Positions 48,801 through 55,445 of a stretch of 64,000 nucleotides of DNA are shown here, piece by piece. Origin of the DNA: Candidatus Omnitrophota bacterium (GTDB lineage Bacteria > Omnitrophota > Omnitrophia > Omnitrophales > JACROU01); assembly GCA_029261035.1 (NCBI GenBank), contig JAJDCD010000004.1, positions 1 to 64,000 of the forward strand, in the 5' to 3' direction. The position numbers and the translations under genes were made by a program. The first letter of the stretch is position 1. Each line of letters begins with the position of its first letter. The notes beneath the pieces are model-generated. The model had not been told where the DNA came from. It searched no databases and worked only from the letters and a program-made list of their open reading frames with translations.

Positions 48801-50571
48801 GAGCTGCTTCCAATTCAATACGATCAAAAGCTGCAAGATTAGCATTTAATTTCAAACGGCTATTTACGCCTGAAGAAATAACAGGAAAAACAGAATCCCC
48901 TACCGTATTAAAAGTATTATGAACACCCAACGCGATACTTTCTAAATGAAATTGAAGCAATGATGTTGGGTCATCTAAATAAGTTCCAGCACTCACTCTT
49001 GCACGGTCTACTGTATCCCGAGCCAAAGGTTTTAGAGAGTCAAACTTTTGTTTGGTCATTAATTCTCTGTACTGATTAGGATTAAACTGAGAAACATTTG
49101 GAGAAACAATCACATAAGACCAATCACTAGCTCTAAGTAAAGAGCTAATTCCTTCACTATGAAAACCTCCAGCAACCAAAGCCATTTGCTTGATTTGTTT
49201 ATCAGAAGTATGCTGTTTTAGATTACTAACAAAAGATTCATCACGAGAACGAGCCAATAAATAAAATTCCATAACATCATTTAGCAAAAGATTCATTTTG
49301 AATTCTTGATCTTCATTCAATTGCACCAATCCTTCAAACAATGAAATTAATGTAGTTTCTTTTAAAACGCGTGAAAGCTCTTCTAAATCTTTTCGAGTTA
49401 GCTCTAACTTAAAAGCATTTTCAATCAACTGAATCATTTCAGACTGAACAAAAACCTTCTTTGCTTTTTCAGCAATAAGTAACTTTTGATAAATATGATT
49501 TTCAATAGAATCAAGCTCTTCAAATAACTGTGTCCCCACCAACTCTTCTTTCAAGATCAAAGAAGAAGAAAACTGAGTTAACTGTGGATAAGACTTCCAA
49601 TCGATGGAAAGACCTTCTGTAGCAAGGTACAACTTATCAAAATAATGACGTGCTCCTAAAGGAAACTGAGATTCACCTAAATTATTGAGAATAAATTCTT
49701 TCTCAGGAGAGTCTAGCAACTTTTCTGACAATACAACTTTCAATGCTTCTACTTCTGCTTTTAACTTCTTCATATTCACATTCTTACCAGAGTCTTGAAG
49801 TTTCAAAATACGCACTAAATGAGGAAAGCGTGCTTGAGCATCAGATTTACTTAGATCCATACTCAACATTCTTTTAGTCAGCTTAGAAACCGTGTTGATA
49901 TAAGCAATCGTTTGATCTGAAGTATTAAATGCTGCCTCTTTTTGTTTTTCTAACTCTCTTAACTTTACATCATAATAGGTTTTTTTTAATTCTTTGATTC
50001 TTGCTTTAACAGGCTCTAATAGGGGAAGGTAAAGAGCTGCTTTTTTACTAATATCTCTATAAGCTTTAATGTTCTTTTGATATAACTTCCTGTCATCCAC
50101 ACCAACAACATTGGTTTGACCCTGAGTCTGATAAGCAAACCATTCTGTTCCAGACAACTCACCTTTATCTACTAGCTGCTGCAACACTTGTTTATTAATT
50201 TCAGGCAAAGGAAGAAAGTTTAAATTAATAGGATCAATCGGTGTATCTGCTGCCTCAACACCCACATGATTGATTTTATGTTGATCAAGAAGATGATTTA
50301 AAATCGAAGAGATGTTCTTTTGCGCACTTGGATTTGTATGTGCGTCCTGAATAAATACTAGAGTAGGTTTTGCTTGATCCCCTACATGAACGTCTTCAAT
50401 CACCCCGAATTTTTCTGGAATCGATATATCTAAAATTTTTGATTGCTGGTTTGCAACTTGCTGTAGCACATTCACAGATGGATTTGCATAAACGGAATTT
50501 GATAATGTAAATACGGCGATGAGCGCCCAAACTATAGACTTGAACTCCACAGATGTTTTACCTAATGACAT
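42871..50571 (-). CDS. Giant fusion: signal peptide, TraB-like module, partial plus complete GAPDH, GlpX-like pseudo-bisphosphatase, shared C-module
   Basis: 2566 residues. Signal peptide IVWALIAVFTLSNSVYA, then the same N-module as the preceding giant (FIQDAHTNPSAQKNI near 72; AGGFHSEGISSLL near 466) ending at ANSLG (about 633). Residues about 925-1040 resemble the C-terminal half of GAPDH (ASIVDFTIQL; WSNELGR for WYDNE.GY). A full GAPDH follows (about 1080-1505): GGRGRIGKG, active-site SCASCTTN (Cys about 1301), TEHGYT, STTGASKA, SSIFDPSGT, WYDNEMGYTHRV. Residues about 1505-1780 are unassigned. About 1790-2200 align in order with class II (GlpX) fructose-1,6-bisphosphatase, but the metal motifs are lost (NPLDKK for DPxEGT). 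A second ANSLG (about 2238) opens the 330-residue C-module (QLGVTVRQSS ... FTFSDQFMQLMSGLWNEFQG). GGGGAGG precedes the ATG by 8 nt. It lies directly upstream of the other giant on the same strand. Confidence 0.85.
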   Translation of the reverse strand: MSLGKTSVEFKSIVWALIAVFTLSNSVYANPSVNVLQQVANQQSKILDISIPEKFGVIEDVHVGDQAKPTLVFIQDAHTNPSAQKNISSILNHLLDQHKINHVGVEAADTPIDPINLNFLPLPEINKQVLQQLVDKGELSGTEWFAYQTQGQTNVVGVDDRKLYQKNIKAYRDISKKAALYLPLLEPVKARIKELKKTYYDVKLRELEKQKEAAFNTSDQTIAYINTVSKLTKRMLSMDLSKSDAQARFPHLVRILKLQDSGKNVNMKKLKAEVEALKVVLSEKLLDSPEKEFILNNLGESQFPLGARHYFDKLYLATEGLSIDWKSYPQLTQFSSSLILKEELVGTQLFEELDSIENHIYQKLLIAEKAKKVFVQSEMIQLIENAFKLELTRKDLEELSRVLKETTLISLFEGLVQLNEDQEFKMNLLLNDVMEFYLLARSRDESFVSNLKQHTSDKQIKQMALVAGGFHSEGISSLLRASDWSYVIVSPNVSQFNPNQYRELMTKQKFDSLKPLARDTVDRARVSAGTYLDDPTSLLQFHLESIALGVHNTFNTVGDSVFPVISSGVNSRLKLNANLAAFDRIELEAARSHSSRVSESVFRVSGNGASRLVSIILETSPVTGEANVLYSGVASANSLGVAVAREQVLDQPIQLAINVGAPDYYQDLSQIQLVTQLSEPQVEEFRSVASNFPKNTNVNPYTLYNRDLISMLWALIGDPNISLNEIFGVANPQSLFNLVVSNTVFGRLPGKLLLIEEEGVFYLSINDKRIKLNPELPHNDNVDGYDTLIDMSDSRNSGESEENLLKRLEDLRSKSSLSSVISYNPLSDLKTKRPIIYGQNSEVLLREDEVHFVPSLGTQVAGNVLALLQRSDLNEDISAYTGLSVKTPAELMDRELQTLRAGMGTALSLEFPEWAGYNKTNDGELVQASLNSMNFAAPFKGASIVDFTIQLKADSELLKLNPEERKKKIIAALQAGLKRTGSENFVRLQKEGEPLESLMLSDHRELAIIGIEDMIVGGEGQVLIPVWSNELGRVQTFMNMLVNDRSNYPIETTSQDNVPSNSIPVVDSSDTKYMPAQLPEGERIYYGITGGRGRIGKGILRLLYKDPNYYPAFLNGVSDVIALVQQMQADIVHKAYPWVAEAVKEGPGKDFLVLKDKQTDEVVYKIPIFNIRLARSGNKEDAAAKFIRDMVTMLRGLKGPNEEAINIEVLFDAVGEDDGFNRPLHHSLAIAGVQRIIKTYPAKKDGIKNIVFGINHVEDIREEIERAHMAKEEYQRIIPTSAYGAIPEEVPLVVETISCASCTTNGVGPGLSRLNGYLLDEGFPSMFDAVFITEHGYTLSQSSLGSASRVPKKGPSLVNDPTMLGAISTTGASKAYVKADPLFKGKFEGASRRLANPDGSAVWTSLRIGINNINDVPTVEQVNAQAYSWANSDALRGIFGYDEIQNTSQLHNRSESSIFDPSGTSVTVSPDKDYVVIQIKEWYDNEMGYTHRVIDVEKYAALLSRGLIEDDTDYGPSVVSAVKLPGQPYLHTYNGDAEAIIKDQVVGKETIIASPNVTYIPLINLLKKQPPAFFTSEQKKYLKRMVDEFLVPVLQRARDLKQGFPSLYHKGRSFKSLQVTGIKDVMSFTSTEGHQYFMLPQYIADEGFLNINIPFSFVEKVVTTDDHHAYYQLILMGIFQEVMGLSYPEALVAAKHYNKEATQGVSDLPDMTRAMLDLMREQAKSDDEARDYLNGAMKDNVGFVFGETVRNSLVKRRAAPEYMNTIRNELTVMAHLINGYIAGPVVNGKGIPATPQELVSVLNADNLVSQNEIPTEVLSKASLSRDLVAAASMVPVVQRFRGVSLQKPLDDHLLTGLLDSTTTDQIKGLLGSRDLSVLPIATGGSVKDQSKLDPGHMIGSGKDDIARIIVNPLDKKRALLRSGEVDEPGAISSFIVFDEPEDSVNAPRAFPMLYGNAFFGSFKKGVSSEMKQRILEQLAENPIDPDADPIETIKFWAGVNGVVYNPTSNQPGQLSNVTVHVLDSVGDRQHETARINALEEFKQESGIEIDKIQHGTLEPALEAVWGNSDDRIHIFLSTSGIAEILTAMTLAGRESSYGSFRVMSRAGLENAQSIEPQFAYNFSRQESSKIGSFQRELAGEILPKRSKSPSTPKKIFDTIHNFNGNFEATLVPVTANPALNLPGIREINNREFVVPLVRIVRTSQTELHRWVEYFNVKVDSREGYSWTPIAAPQSEAGVEANSLGGAKINRVQQILLGEQSILDALASGDVSNLPGDYFLTPEQMIAAGNAFASSVYAEDSADALLAELNRVSENDVDSTDVLIRYLKDNPAGLLSSLFATSKPQLGVTVRQSSITSASEVVTGALANEGSLTVLVLDQLNQDLSRFTSEVAALDLPEEEKQSISDRIVFVEPREFSVEGIQDAIESILTSKFTDILGRKVTLTKLVNNLSQTLNVSAPSKGLNQHLVVLAEKELLPDADRLKGKQLISVERKALSDVQWDSYKLFAGALAGKLAVVGGFDKLPTDVRGALKKVRGNNVFTFSDQFMQLMSGLWNEFQGYQRIRESA

Positions 50572-51002
50572 AAATATTTCCTCCCCTTGGAAATCATTTT
50601 ATTTTATTATTATTAAGAGTGTCTGAAATCTTTTATTAAAGTCTTAACTGCATGACCAAAAAAAATCGTTTCCCAATAAGGTACTGAGAAACAATTACTT
50701 AAGATAGCTAACGATATCTCAACAAAAATCCATTTTACTCAAACTTTCTCCATGAAATATGACTGGAAGTTTACACTGTATTTAAGAAATGTCAAGCCAC
50801 CGGTTTAACTCAAAAACATAAGGTAGATTCATATTGAATTACTTCATTTGGCACACCCAAGTTGGGTACCGAGTGTGCCGGGTCTGGAAGACCTGGCACA
50901 CAATAAAGTGATAATTTAAAACAAATATGAAAGGAATCTATATCGATATGTAAGTAGTTTAAATATAAGAGGATAAGAAAATTAACTAAGAGCCAAGGTG
51001 AA
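50572..51002. other. 431-nt intergenic region upstream of the GAPDH-type giant
   Basis: This stretch holds the giant gene's Shine-Dalgarno (50579-50586 area), an A+T-rich leader with several TAATAA-like boxes but no convincing -35/-10 pair, and a family C repeat at 50849-50917. An open frame at 50810-51025 is composed largely of the repeat and is not accepted as a gene. Confidence 0.6.
50849..50917. repeat. Dispersed palindromic repeat, family C (copy 2)
   Basis: Contains AGTTGGGTACCGAGTGTGCC and GGGTCTGGAAGACCTGGCAC, matching the copy at 4901-4968 with only a few changes, some of them compensatory within the hairpin (GTGTGCC/GGCACAC here). Confidence 0.85.
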
Positions 51003-51482
51003 TTACTCGCGAAAATCCGGATCAATTTTGCGTATTTTAGCCAAAACGCGGTTTAATTCCTGAGCTACTTCAGAGAAAAAATCTCCTGTTCTCAGCTTAA
51101 TATCATTTTTAGGGGTGTGCCCATCCGCTGTTCTTTTAAGAACCGACTGGATACGAAAAATAGGTCCAACCACTTTTCGCAAGAAGAAAATACTAGACCA
51201 AGCCGCTATAAGTACTGTAACTAAAACAACTAAGAAGATTCGAATCAAGATCTCCTGCTCTACAATATTAAGCACTTCCATAATACTCACCTTAGAAGTA
51301 CGAGCCAATTCCTGAGCCAGAATATCTGCAACCGTATGATGCACAACAATACTTAATGCAAACCCTGTAAAAATAGTAACAATAATCATCCATATAAAAT
51401 ACTGTCTCTGAATAGGTTTATAAAGACGGAGATGCTCGAGGGATTTTCTTTTATTGAGTTGTTTTTTAAAGTCATATTTCAT
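51003..51482 (-). CDS. Small membrane protein with HAMP domain, no output domain
   Basis: The 159-residue protein has a cytoplasmic basic N-terminus, two membrane helices (residues about 28-48 and 76-100, LIRIFLVVLVTVLIAAWSSI) with a roughly 27-residue extracytoplasmic loop, and then a HAMP-like segment beginning VVGPIFRIQSVLKRTADGHT and ending VAQELNRVLAKIRK. HAMP domains relay signals in kinases and chemoreceptors, but here nothing follows, so it could act as a partner of another protein or as a truncated sensor. No cognate signalling gene is adjacent. Confidence in the architecture is good; function is unknown. Confidence 0.75.
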   Translation of the reverse strand: MKYDFKKQLNKRKSLEHLRLYKPIQRQYFIWMIIVTIFTGFALSIVVHHTVADILAQELARTSKVSIMEVLNIVEQEILIRIFLVVLVTVLIAAWSSIFFLRKVVGPIFRIQSVLKRTADGHTPKNDIKLRTGDFFSEVAQELNRVLAKIRKIDPDFRE

Positions 51483-51568
51483 AAAAGCCTATTACCTATT
51501 TAAATATAAAGACTTATGAACATAAAAAATAAAAACGGCTTAGATCCTACTGTAAAGATAAGTATAAC

Positions 51569-52330
51569 CTATTTTAACTTATTTTGCTGAAGAAGTGCTA
51601 ATCCCTTTAAAGTGAGATGTTTATCATATTTTTTATCGACTTTTCTTAGGAAGGGCTTAATAAACTCATAACCCCCACCTGTAATAATAACCCTTAGCTT
51701 CTTCTTCCAACGAGATCGAGCCAATTCTTGATATTCCTTAATCATATCTCGTATCATTACCCCATAGCCATAGGAGATGCCGTAATTAACACAATCCTCT
51801 GTGTTTTTACCTATAATTTTAGGGTTTTTAGGGAATTTAAGAGGAAATCGAGATAACTTAGCAGCCCCATCCTGAAGTGCCCTAAAAGCCAATTCACGGC
51901 CAGGAAAAATCAACCCTCCATCAAAGCTCTTTTTAGGTCCTCCAAGGTCAAAAGAAACAGCCGTCCCCAAATCTATCACCAAACAAGGCCAACCGTATAG
52001 GTTCCCTGCACTATATACATTAACCGTTCGGTCTACTCCAAGTTTATCTAAGTTACTATAATTATTAGAGATAGGTATACTTTTATTATTAATAATCTGT
52101 ATCTTACACTCTGGAAAGGAGTTAGAGATGATTTTCTTCAATTTAACATTAATTGTGGGATTTACAGAGCATATAGAGGCTTTTTTAGGGTTAAACCTCC
52201 CACTTTCAATCCATTTAGGCAGTTTATTTGGGAACTCCATATAATTGAAGCTTTTAGCGTCCAAAACCTTTGTTTTAGACACCTTCCCCACACTCAACGT
52301 CGTATTCCCAACATCAATCACTAAATTCAC
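51569..52330 (-). CDS. coaX: Type III pantothenate kinase (GTG start)
   Basis: CoaX (about 253 residues) phosphorylates pantothenate, the first step of coenzyme A synthesis. It has the ASKHA-fold motifs NLVIDVGNTTLSVGK, GVDRTVNVYSA, VIDLGTAVSFDL and GGLIFPGRELAFRAL, and VIITGGGYEFI. An ATG at 52348 lies in the end of a family E repeat; AAAGGAG sits immediately after it and 6 nt before a GTG at 52330, so the GTG giving NLVIDVGN is the likely start. It is followed at some distance by birA upstream in transcription order, pairing two cofactor genes. Confidence 0.92.
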   Translation of the reverse strand: MNLVIDVGNTTLSVGKVSKTKVLDAKSFNYMEFPNKLPKWIESGRFNPKKASICSVNPTINVKLKKIISNSFPECKIQIINNKSIPISNNYSNLDKLGVDRTVNVYSAGNLYGWPCLVIDLGTAVSFDLGGPKKSFDGGLIFPGRELAFRALQDGAAKLSRFPLKFPKNPKIIGKNTEDCVNYGISYGYGVMIRDMIKEYQELARSRWKKKLRVIITGGGYEFIKPFLRKVDKKYDKHLTLKGLALLQQNKLK

Positions 52331-52343
52331 ACCAAACTCCTTT

Positions 52344-52373
52344 GTCATCCCGGACTCGATCCGGGATCCAGCG
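52344..52373. repeat. Dispersed repeat family E (short copy) at the coaX 5' end
   Basis: GTCATCCCGGACTCGATCCG begins this copy; CCCGGA/TCCGGG arms form a hairpin. It abuts the coaX Shine-Dalgarno and supplies a false upstream ATG. Confidence 0.8.
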
Positions 52374-52390
52374 TCTTTACGCAATATTGT

Positions 52391-52498
52391 TATTTGGGAC
52401 AGTCCCCAAAAAAGGGACAGTCCCTTTAACAAGCCAATCTAAAACTCTTTTGCCATGACAGCACTTAAGGGACTGTCCCAATGTGGGACTGTCCCTAT
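52391..52498. repeat. Dispersed palindromic repeat family F (GGGACAGTCCC) between birA and coaX
   Basis: Two GGGACAGTCCC cores at the left and two GGGACTGTCCC cores at the right flank about 40 bp, so the whole element is an inverted repeat. The layout parallels family A (GTGACAGTCAC), suggesting related origins. It lies 2 nt from the birA stop. Confidence 0.88.
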
Positions 52499-52500
52499 AA

Positions 52501-53037
52501 TCACGAAAACTCTTTCACTATTTCTTCACAAACACATCTAATCACTGGCAAGACTTCAATTTCGTTACCCGAAACCTCATAAAATGAAATAGCATCCTCA
52601 ATAGAACTGCTAGGTTTGCTATTGATGTTAATTCCAATCCCTATGATAACAAATTCTAGCTTTTCAGAACATGTTCTCGATTCCGTTAAGATCCCACAAA
52701 CCTTTTTTCCTCTCAGTAAAATATCATTAGGTTCTTTTATCGATAACTCCTCTTTCAAACAATCCAACTTATCTACGAAAATAGGAATTAAAATTTCAGC
52801 AACTTTTTTTGTAATCTGAGGAGCCTCTGCAGGAACTATCGAAGGTCTAAGCAACACAGAAAAAAGAGCGTCCTTCCCTTTTTCAGACAACCACTTTCGA
52901 TCAAACTGCCCTCTTCCTTTAGTTTGTTCATCTACCCATAAAACAGTGCCGTGCTCTCCACCTTTTTCGGCAAGCTTGATTAACTCTGTATTGGTTGATG
53001 GAAGAGAAGCTGCATGAATCAAAGTTAAGGAACTCAT
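52501..53037 (-). CDS. birA: Biotin-protein ligase, short catalytic-only form
   Basis: The 178-residue protein activates biotin with ATP and attaches it to a lysine of carboxylases. The catalytic core shows STNTELIKLAEKGGEHGTVL, the biotin loop TKGRGQFDRKW, and EPNDILLRGKKVCGILTE with VIIGIGININ. The family's KWPND motif reads KEPND here, an unusual change at the tryptophan. There is no N-terminal DNA-binding domain and no C-terminal SH3-like domain, so it is probably not a repressor. It lies between coaX and alr. Confidence 0.88.
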   Translation of the reverse strand: MSSLTLIHAASLPSTNTELIKLAEKGGEHGTVLWVDEQTKGRGQFDRKWLSEKGKDALFSVLLRPSIVPAEAPQITKKVAEILIPIFVDKLDCLKEELSIKEPNDILLRGKKVCGILTESRTCSEKLEFVIIGIGININSKPSSSIEDAISFYEVSGNEIEVLPVIRCVCEEIVKEFS

Positions 53038-53051
53038 ATTTCCTCTTTTCA

Positions 53052-53096
53052 GTCATTGCGAGGCTTTAACAAAAGAGCCGCGGCAATCTCGGATGG
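53052..53096. repeat. Dispersed inverted repeat family B, half copy
   Basis: GTCATTGCGAGG followed by AGCCGCGGCAATCTC, matching the left half of the 110-bp element at 24044-24153; the right half is missing. It lies between alr and birA. Confidence 0.85.
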
Positions 53097-53143
53097 TATT
53101 TTTTCCATACTCGGTTTTCTATACTCTATATTGATGATCGAAC

Positions 53144-54274
53144 TTATTCATCAATATAAAATCTCGGGATCTTTTCTGATAAACCCGTTAAAATTTCATA
53201 AGGGATGGTATTTGCTTTTTCTGCCAACTCACTTACTGTAATTTTGTTTTTTCCCTGAGTTCCAATTAAAACAACTTCATCATTTTCTTGGACATCTGTT
53301 TTATTTCCTAAATAAATGATTATTTGATCCATACATACATTACCCACCACAGGATAATAAACTCCTCTGATCAGAACTCTTGATTTATTGGATAACGCAT
53401 AAGGATAACCCTGCCCATAGCCAATCGGGAGAACTCCAACAAAACCTTCATCAGGCATTGTGAAATGGCATCCATAACTTACGGTATGCCCCTTGGGCAA
53501 TTTCTTTTTTAGGTGCACCTGCGTTTTTAATTCTAAGACAGGAATAATTTCATCCGTAAATTTTGAAATTCCATACAAGGATAAACCAGGTCTCACCATA
53601 TTAAAATGAGACTCTTCACTGTTAAAAAGAGAATCACTGTTAGCCATATGATAAAAAGGAACTTGTATTCGATTATCTTCAACTTGTTTAATGAAAGATT
53701 GAAACAGATTTATTTGAACTTTATTTAAAGGGTCGTTCGAATCATCCGCAACAGGACAATGCGTCATCAAACCTTCTAATAATAGAAAAGGAAGATCCTT
53801 TATTTCTAACACCAAAGACAAAGCATCTTCACAAACAACCCCCATACGCCCCATGCCCGTATCTACTTTTACATGTACCTTTAAGGGCTTTTGGTAAACA
53901 TCCGCATAAGCATGTAGCTTTTTAGCATGTTCCAAAGATGAAACAACCACCGCGTAATCATTCTCAATACAACGCTCTACATCTTCCTCACGAATAATCC
54001 CAAAAATTAAAACTGGGACATCAACACCCGCTTCTCTAATGGAATCAGCCTCTTGCACTTGTGCCACTCCAAAACAGTCCACAAAAGAAGATAAACACTT
54101 AGCCACAGACTGAACGCCATGACCATAACCATTAGCCTTAACAACGCTTAAAATTCGTGTCTTAGAACCTACTTTATGACGGATATGTGACAAATTGGTT
54201 AGTAAATGAGGAAGGTTAACTTCAATCCAAACATTATCTTTTATCTCTTGTTTAAGATCGAGAAGATTTGACAT
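53144..54274 (-). CDS. alr: Alanine racemase
   Basis: Alr (376 residues) makes D-alanine for peptidoglycan using pyridoxal phosphate. The PLP lysine is in VVKANGYGHG (near residue 44). The fold III barrel has VHVKVDTGMGRMGV and YHMANSDS, RPGLSLYG, and the C-terminal beta domain has VGNVCMDQI. The catalytic tyrosine is in VSYGCHF. The start overlaps tsaB by 23 nt, indicating coupling in the thiL-tsaE-tsaB-alr group. It shows the organism makes peptidoglycan with D-alanine. Confidence 0.97.
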   Translation of the reverse strand: MSNLLDLKQEIKDNVWIEVNLPHLLTNLSHIRHKVGSKTRILSVVKANGYGHGVQSVAKCLSSFVDCFGVAQVQEADSIREAGVDVPVLIFGIIREEDVERCIENDYAVVVSSLEHAKKLHAYADVYQKPLKVHVKVDTGMGRMGVVCEDALSLVLEIKDLPFLLLEGLMTHCPVADDSNDPLNKVQINLFQSFIKQVEDNRIQVPFYHMANSDSLFNSEESHFNMVRPGLSLYGISKFTDEIIPVLELKTQVHLKKKLPKGHTVSYGCHFTMPDEGFVGVLPIGYGQGYPYALSNKSRVLIRGVYYPVVGNVCMDQIIIYLGNKTDVQENDEVVLIGTQGKNKITVSELAEKANTIPYEILTGLSEKIPRFYIDE

Positions 54275-54977
54275 GCGCTACTTTCGATTTTTTAAAATTA
54301 GGTTCCTGTAGATAAAGAGGTAACATTTCTAGCGGCTTAAGCGGTTTCAAAATTTCTTGCCTTTCTAAAAAAAGCTCTGCTAAATAACTACTCATAGGAT
54401 AATTATATTTAGTCTCTACAAAATGAGATCCCGACAAACTCTTCTTAAATTCAGAATCGTATTTCTCTAACGCATTGCCTACAACACATAAATTAGCCCC
54501 AGAAACTGCTTTCAGCTTCTCCAAACCTTTTTCCAACAGCAGGCACTGAGGTTTCCACTTTTGTTTAAAACCCGTCTTTTTCATTTCGTACAAAGCCAAA
54601 TAGACTTTACCCTGGTGAGCATCCAACGCAACAGCAACTTGTCCTGGAAAAGAACTAAGCCTTCTCCCAAGAACATCCATAGTACAAATGGAATAACAAG
54701 GCTTTCTATTCGCCGTTGCCAACCCTTGAAGTGTAGCAAAACCCACTCGTAGCCCTGTAAAAGAACCCGGCCCAGAACCAATAACAAAAGCATCGCAATC
54801 TTTAATCTCTAAATTAACATTGGCTAACGCTTTTTCAAAAAATGGAATTAACTTTTCTGCATGTTGATAAATACCCGAAAAGTTAATCTCACTACTAATT
54901 CGATTACCCCCTTGAAGATCCGAGAAAGCCGTCACACTCAAATTTGCAGAAGAAGTATCAAACGCTAATATGTTCAT
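54252..54977 (-). CDS. tsaB: tRNA t6A biosynthesis protein TsaB
   Basis: TsaB (241 residues) is the inactive-kinase partner of TsaD in making N6-threonylcarbamoyl-adenosine in tRNA. It starts MNILAFDTSSANLSVTAFSD and has the strongly conserved GSGPGSFTGLRVGFATLQGL. TsaE is encoded directly upstream with a 4-nt overlap, another subunit of the same complex, and mtaB elsewhere in the window modifies the t6A product further. The C-terminus overlaps the alr start. Length is typical. Confidence 0.95.
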   Translation of the reverse strand: MNILAFDTSSANLSVTAFSDLQGGNRISSEINFSGIYQHAEKLIPFFEKALANVNLEIKDCDAFVIGSGPGSFTGLRVGFATLQGLATANRKPCYSICTMDVLGRRLSSFPGQVAVALDAHQGKVYLALYEMKKTGFKQKWKPQCLLLEKGLEKLKAVSGANLCVVGNALEKYDSEFKKSLSGSHFVETKYNYPMSSYLAELFLERQEILKPLKPLEMLPLYLQEPNFKKSKVAHVKSSRS

Positions 54978-55438
54978 TTAATCTTTCCTAAAATACTCTT
55001 AGATAATTTACCTGAAGCTGTGATATCCACATCTCGCTCGGTGGGTTTATCCCCATATTCTAATCGAATGGTCAAGTAATCTGAAGGGTAAAAAGACTCT
55101 CCCTTTTCGGCCCATTCAGCCAAAACAACCGCCTCTGGAGAATCAAAAAACTCGGTCAAGCCCAAAGCCTCCAAATCCTGCTCCGTCTCCATACGATACA
55201 AGTCGTAATGATACACAGGAAACTTAGCATCATAGATATTCATGATCGTAAACGTAGGGCTATTAACCTCATCTGGGTTAATCCCAAGTCCTTTAGCAAG
55301 ACCTTTGGTAATTAAAGTCTTTCCTGCTCCTAAAGGCCCTATTAAAGCAATAAACAAAGGGGGTTCTATCAATTTCCCAATTTTATGCCCCAACCGCAAA
55401 GTCTCATTAATTGATTTTGATAAAAATGTTTTTCTCAT
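54974..55438 (-). CDS. tsaE: tRNA t6A biosynthesis ATPase TsaE
   Basis: TsaE (154 residues) is the small P-loop ATPase that resets the TsaBD complex. The Walker A motif is GPLGAGKTLITKGLAKGLGI; SPTFTIMNIYDAKFPVYHYD and LYRMETEQDLEALGLTEFFD are diagnostic, as is VLAEWAEKGESFYPSDYL. It overlaps tsaB by 4 nt (ATGA) and follows thiL by 7 nt, so the three form one transcription unit. Confidence 0.96.
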   Translation of the reverse strand: MRKTFLSKSINETLRLGHKIGKLIEPPLFIALIGPLGAGKTLITKGLAKGLGINPDEVNSPTFTIMNIYDAKFPVYHYDLYRMETEQDLEALGLTEFFDSPEAVVLAEWAEKGESFYPSDYLTIRLEYGDKPTERDVDITASGKLSKSILGKIK

Positions 55439-55445
55439 GACACCA

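Noticed and set aside
28406-50571. Giant frames as polyketide or non-ribosomal peptide synthases, or as assembly artefacts
   Set aside because: No carrier, condensation or ketosynthase motifs are present; long stop-free frames with ordered catalytic motifs argue against random misassembly.
50810-51025. Minus-strand 71-codon open frame
   Set aside because: Much of it is the family C dispersed repeat, with no family resemblance and no good ribosome site.
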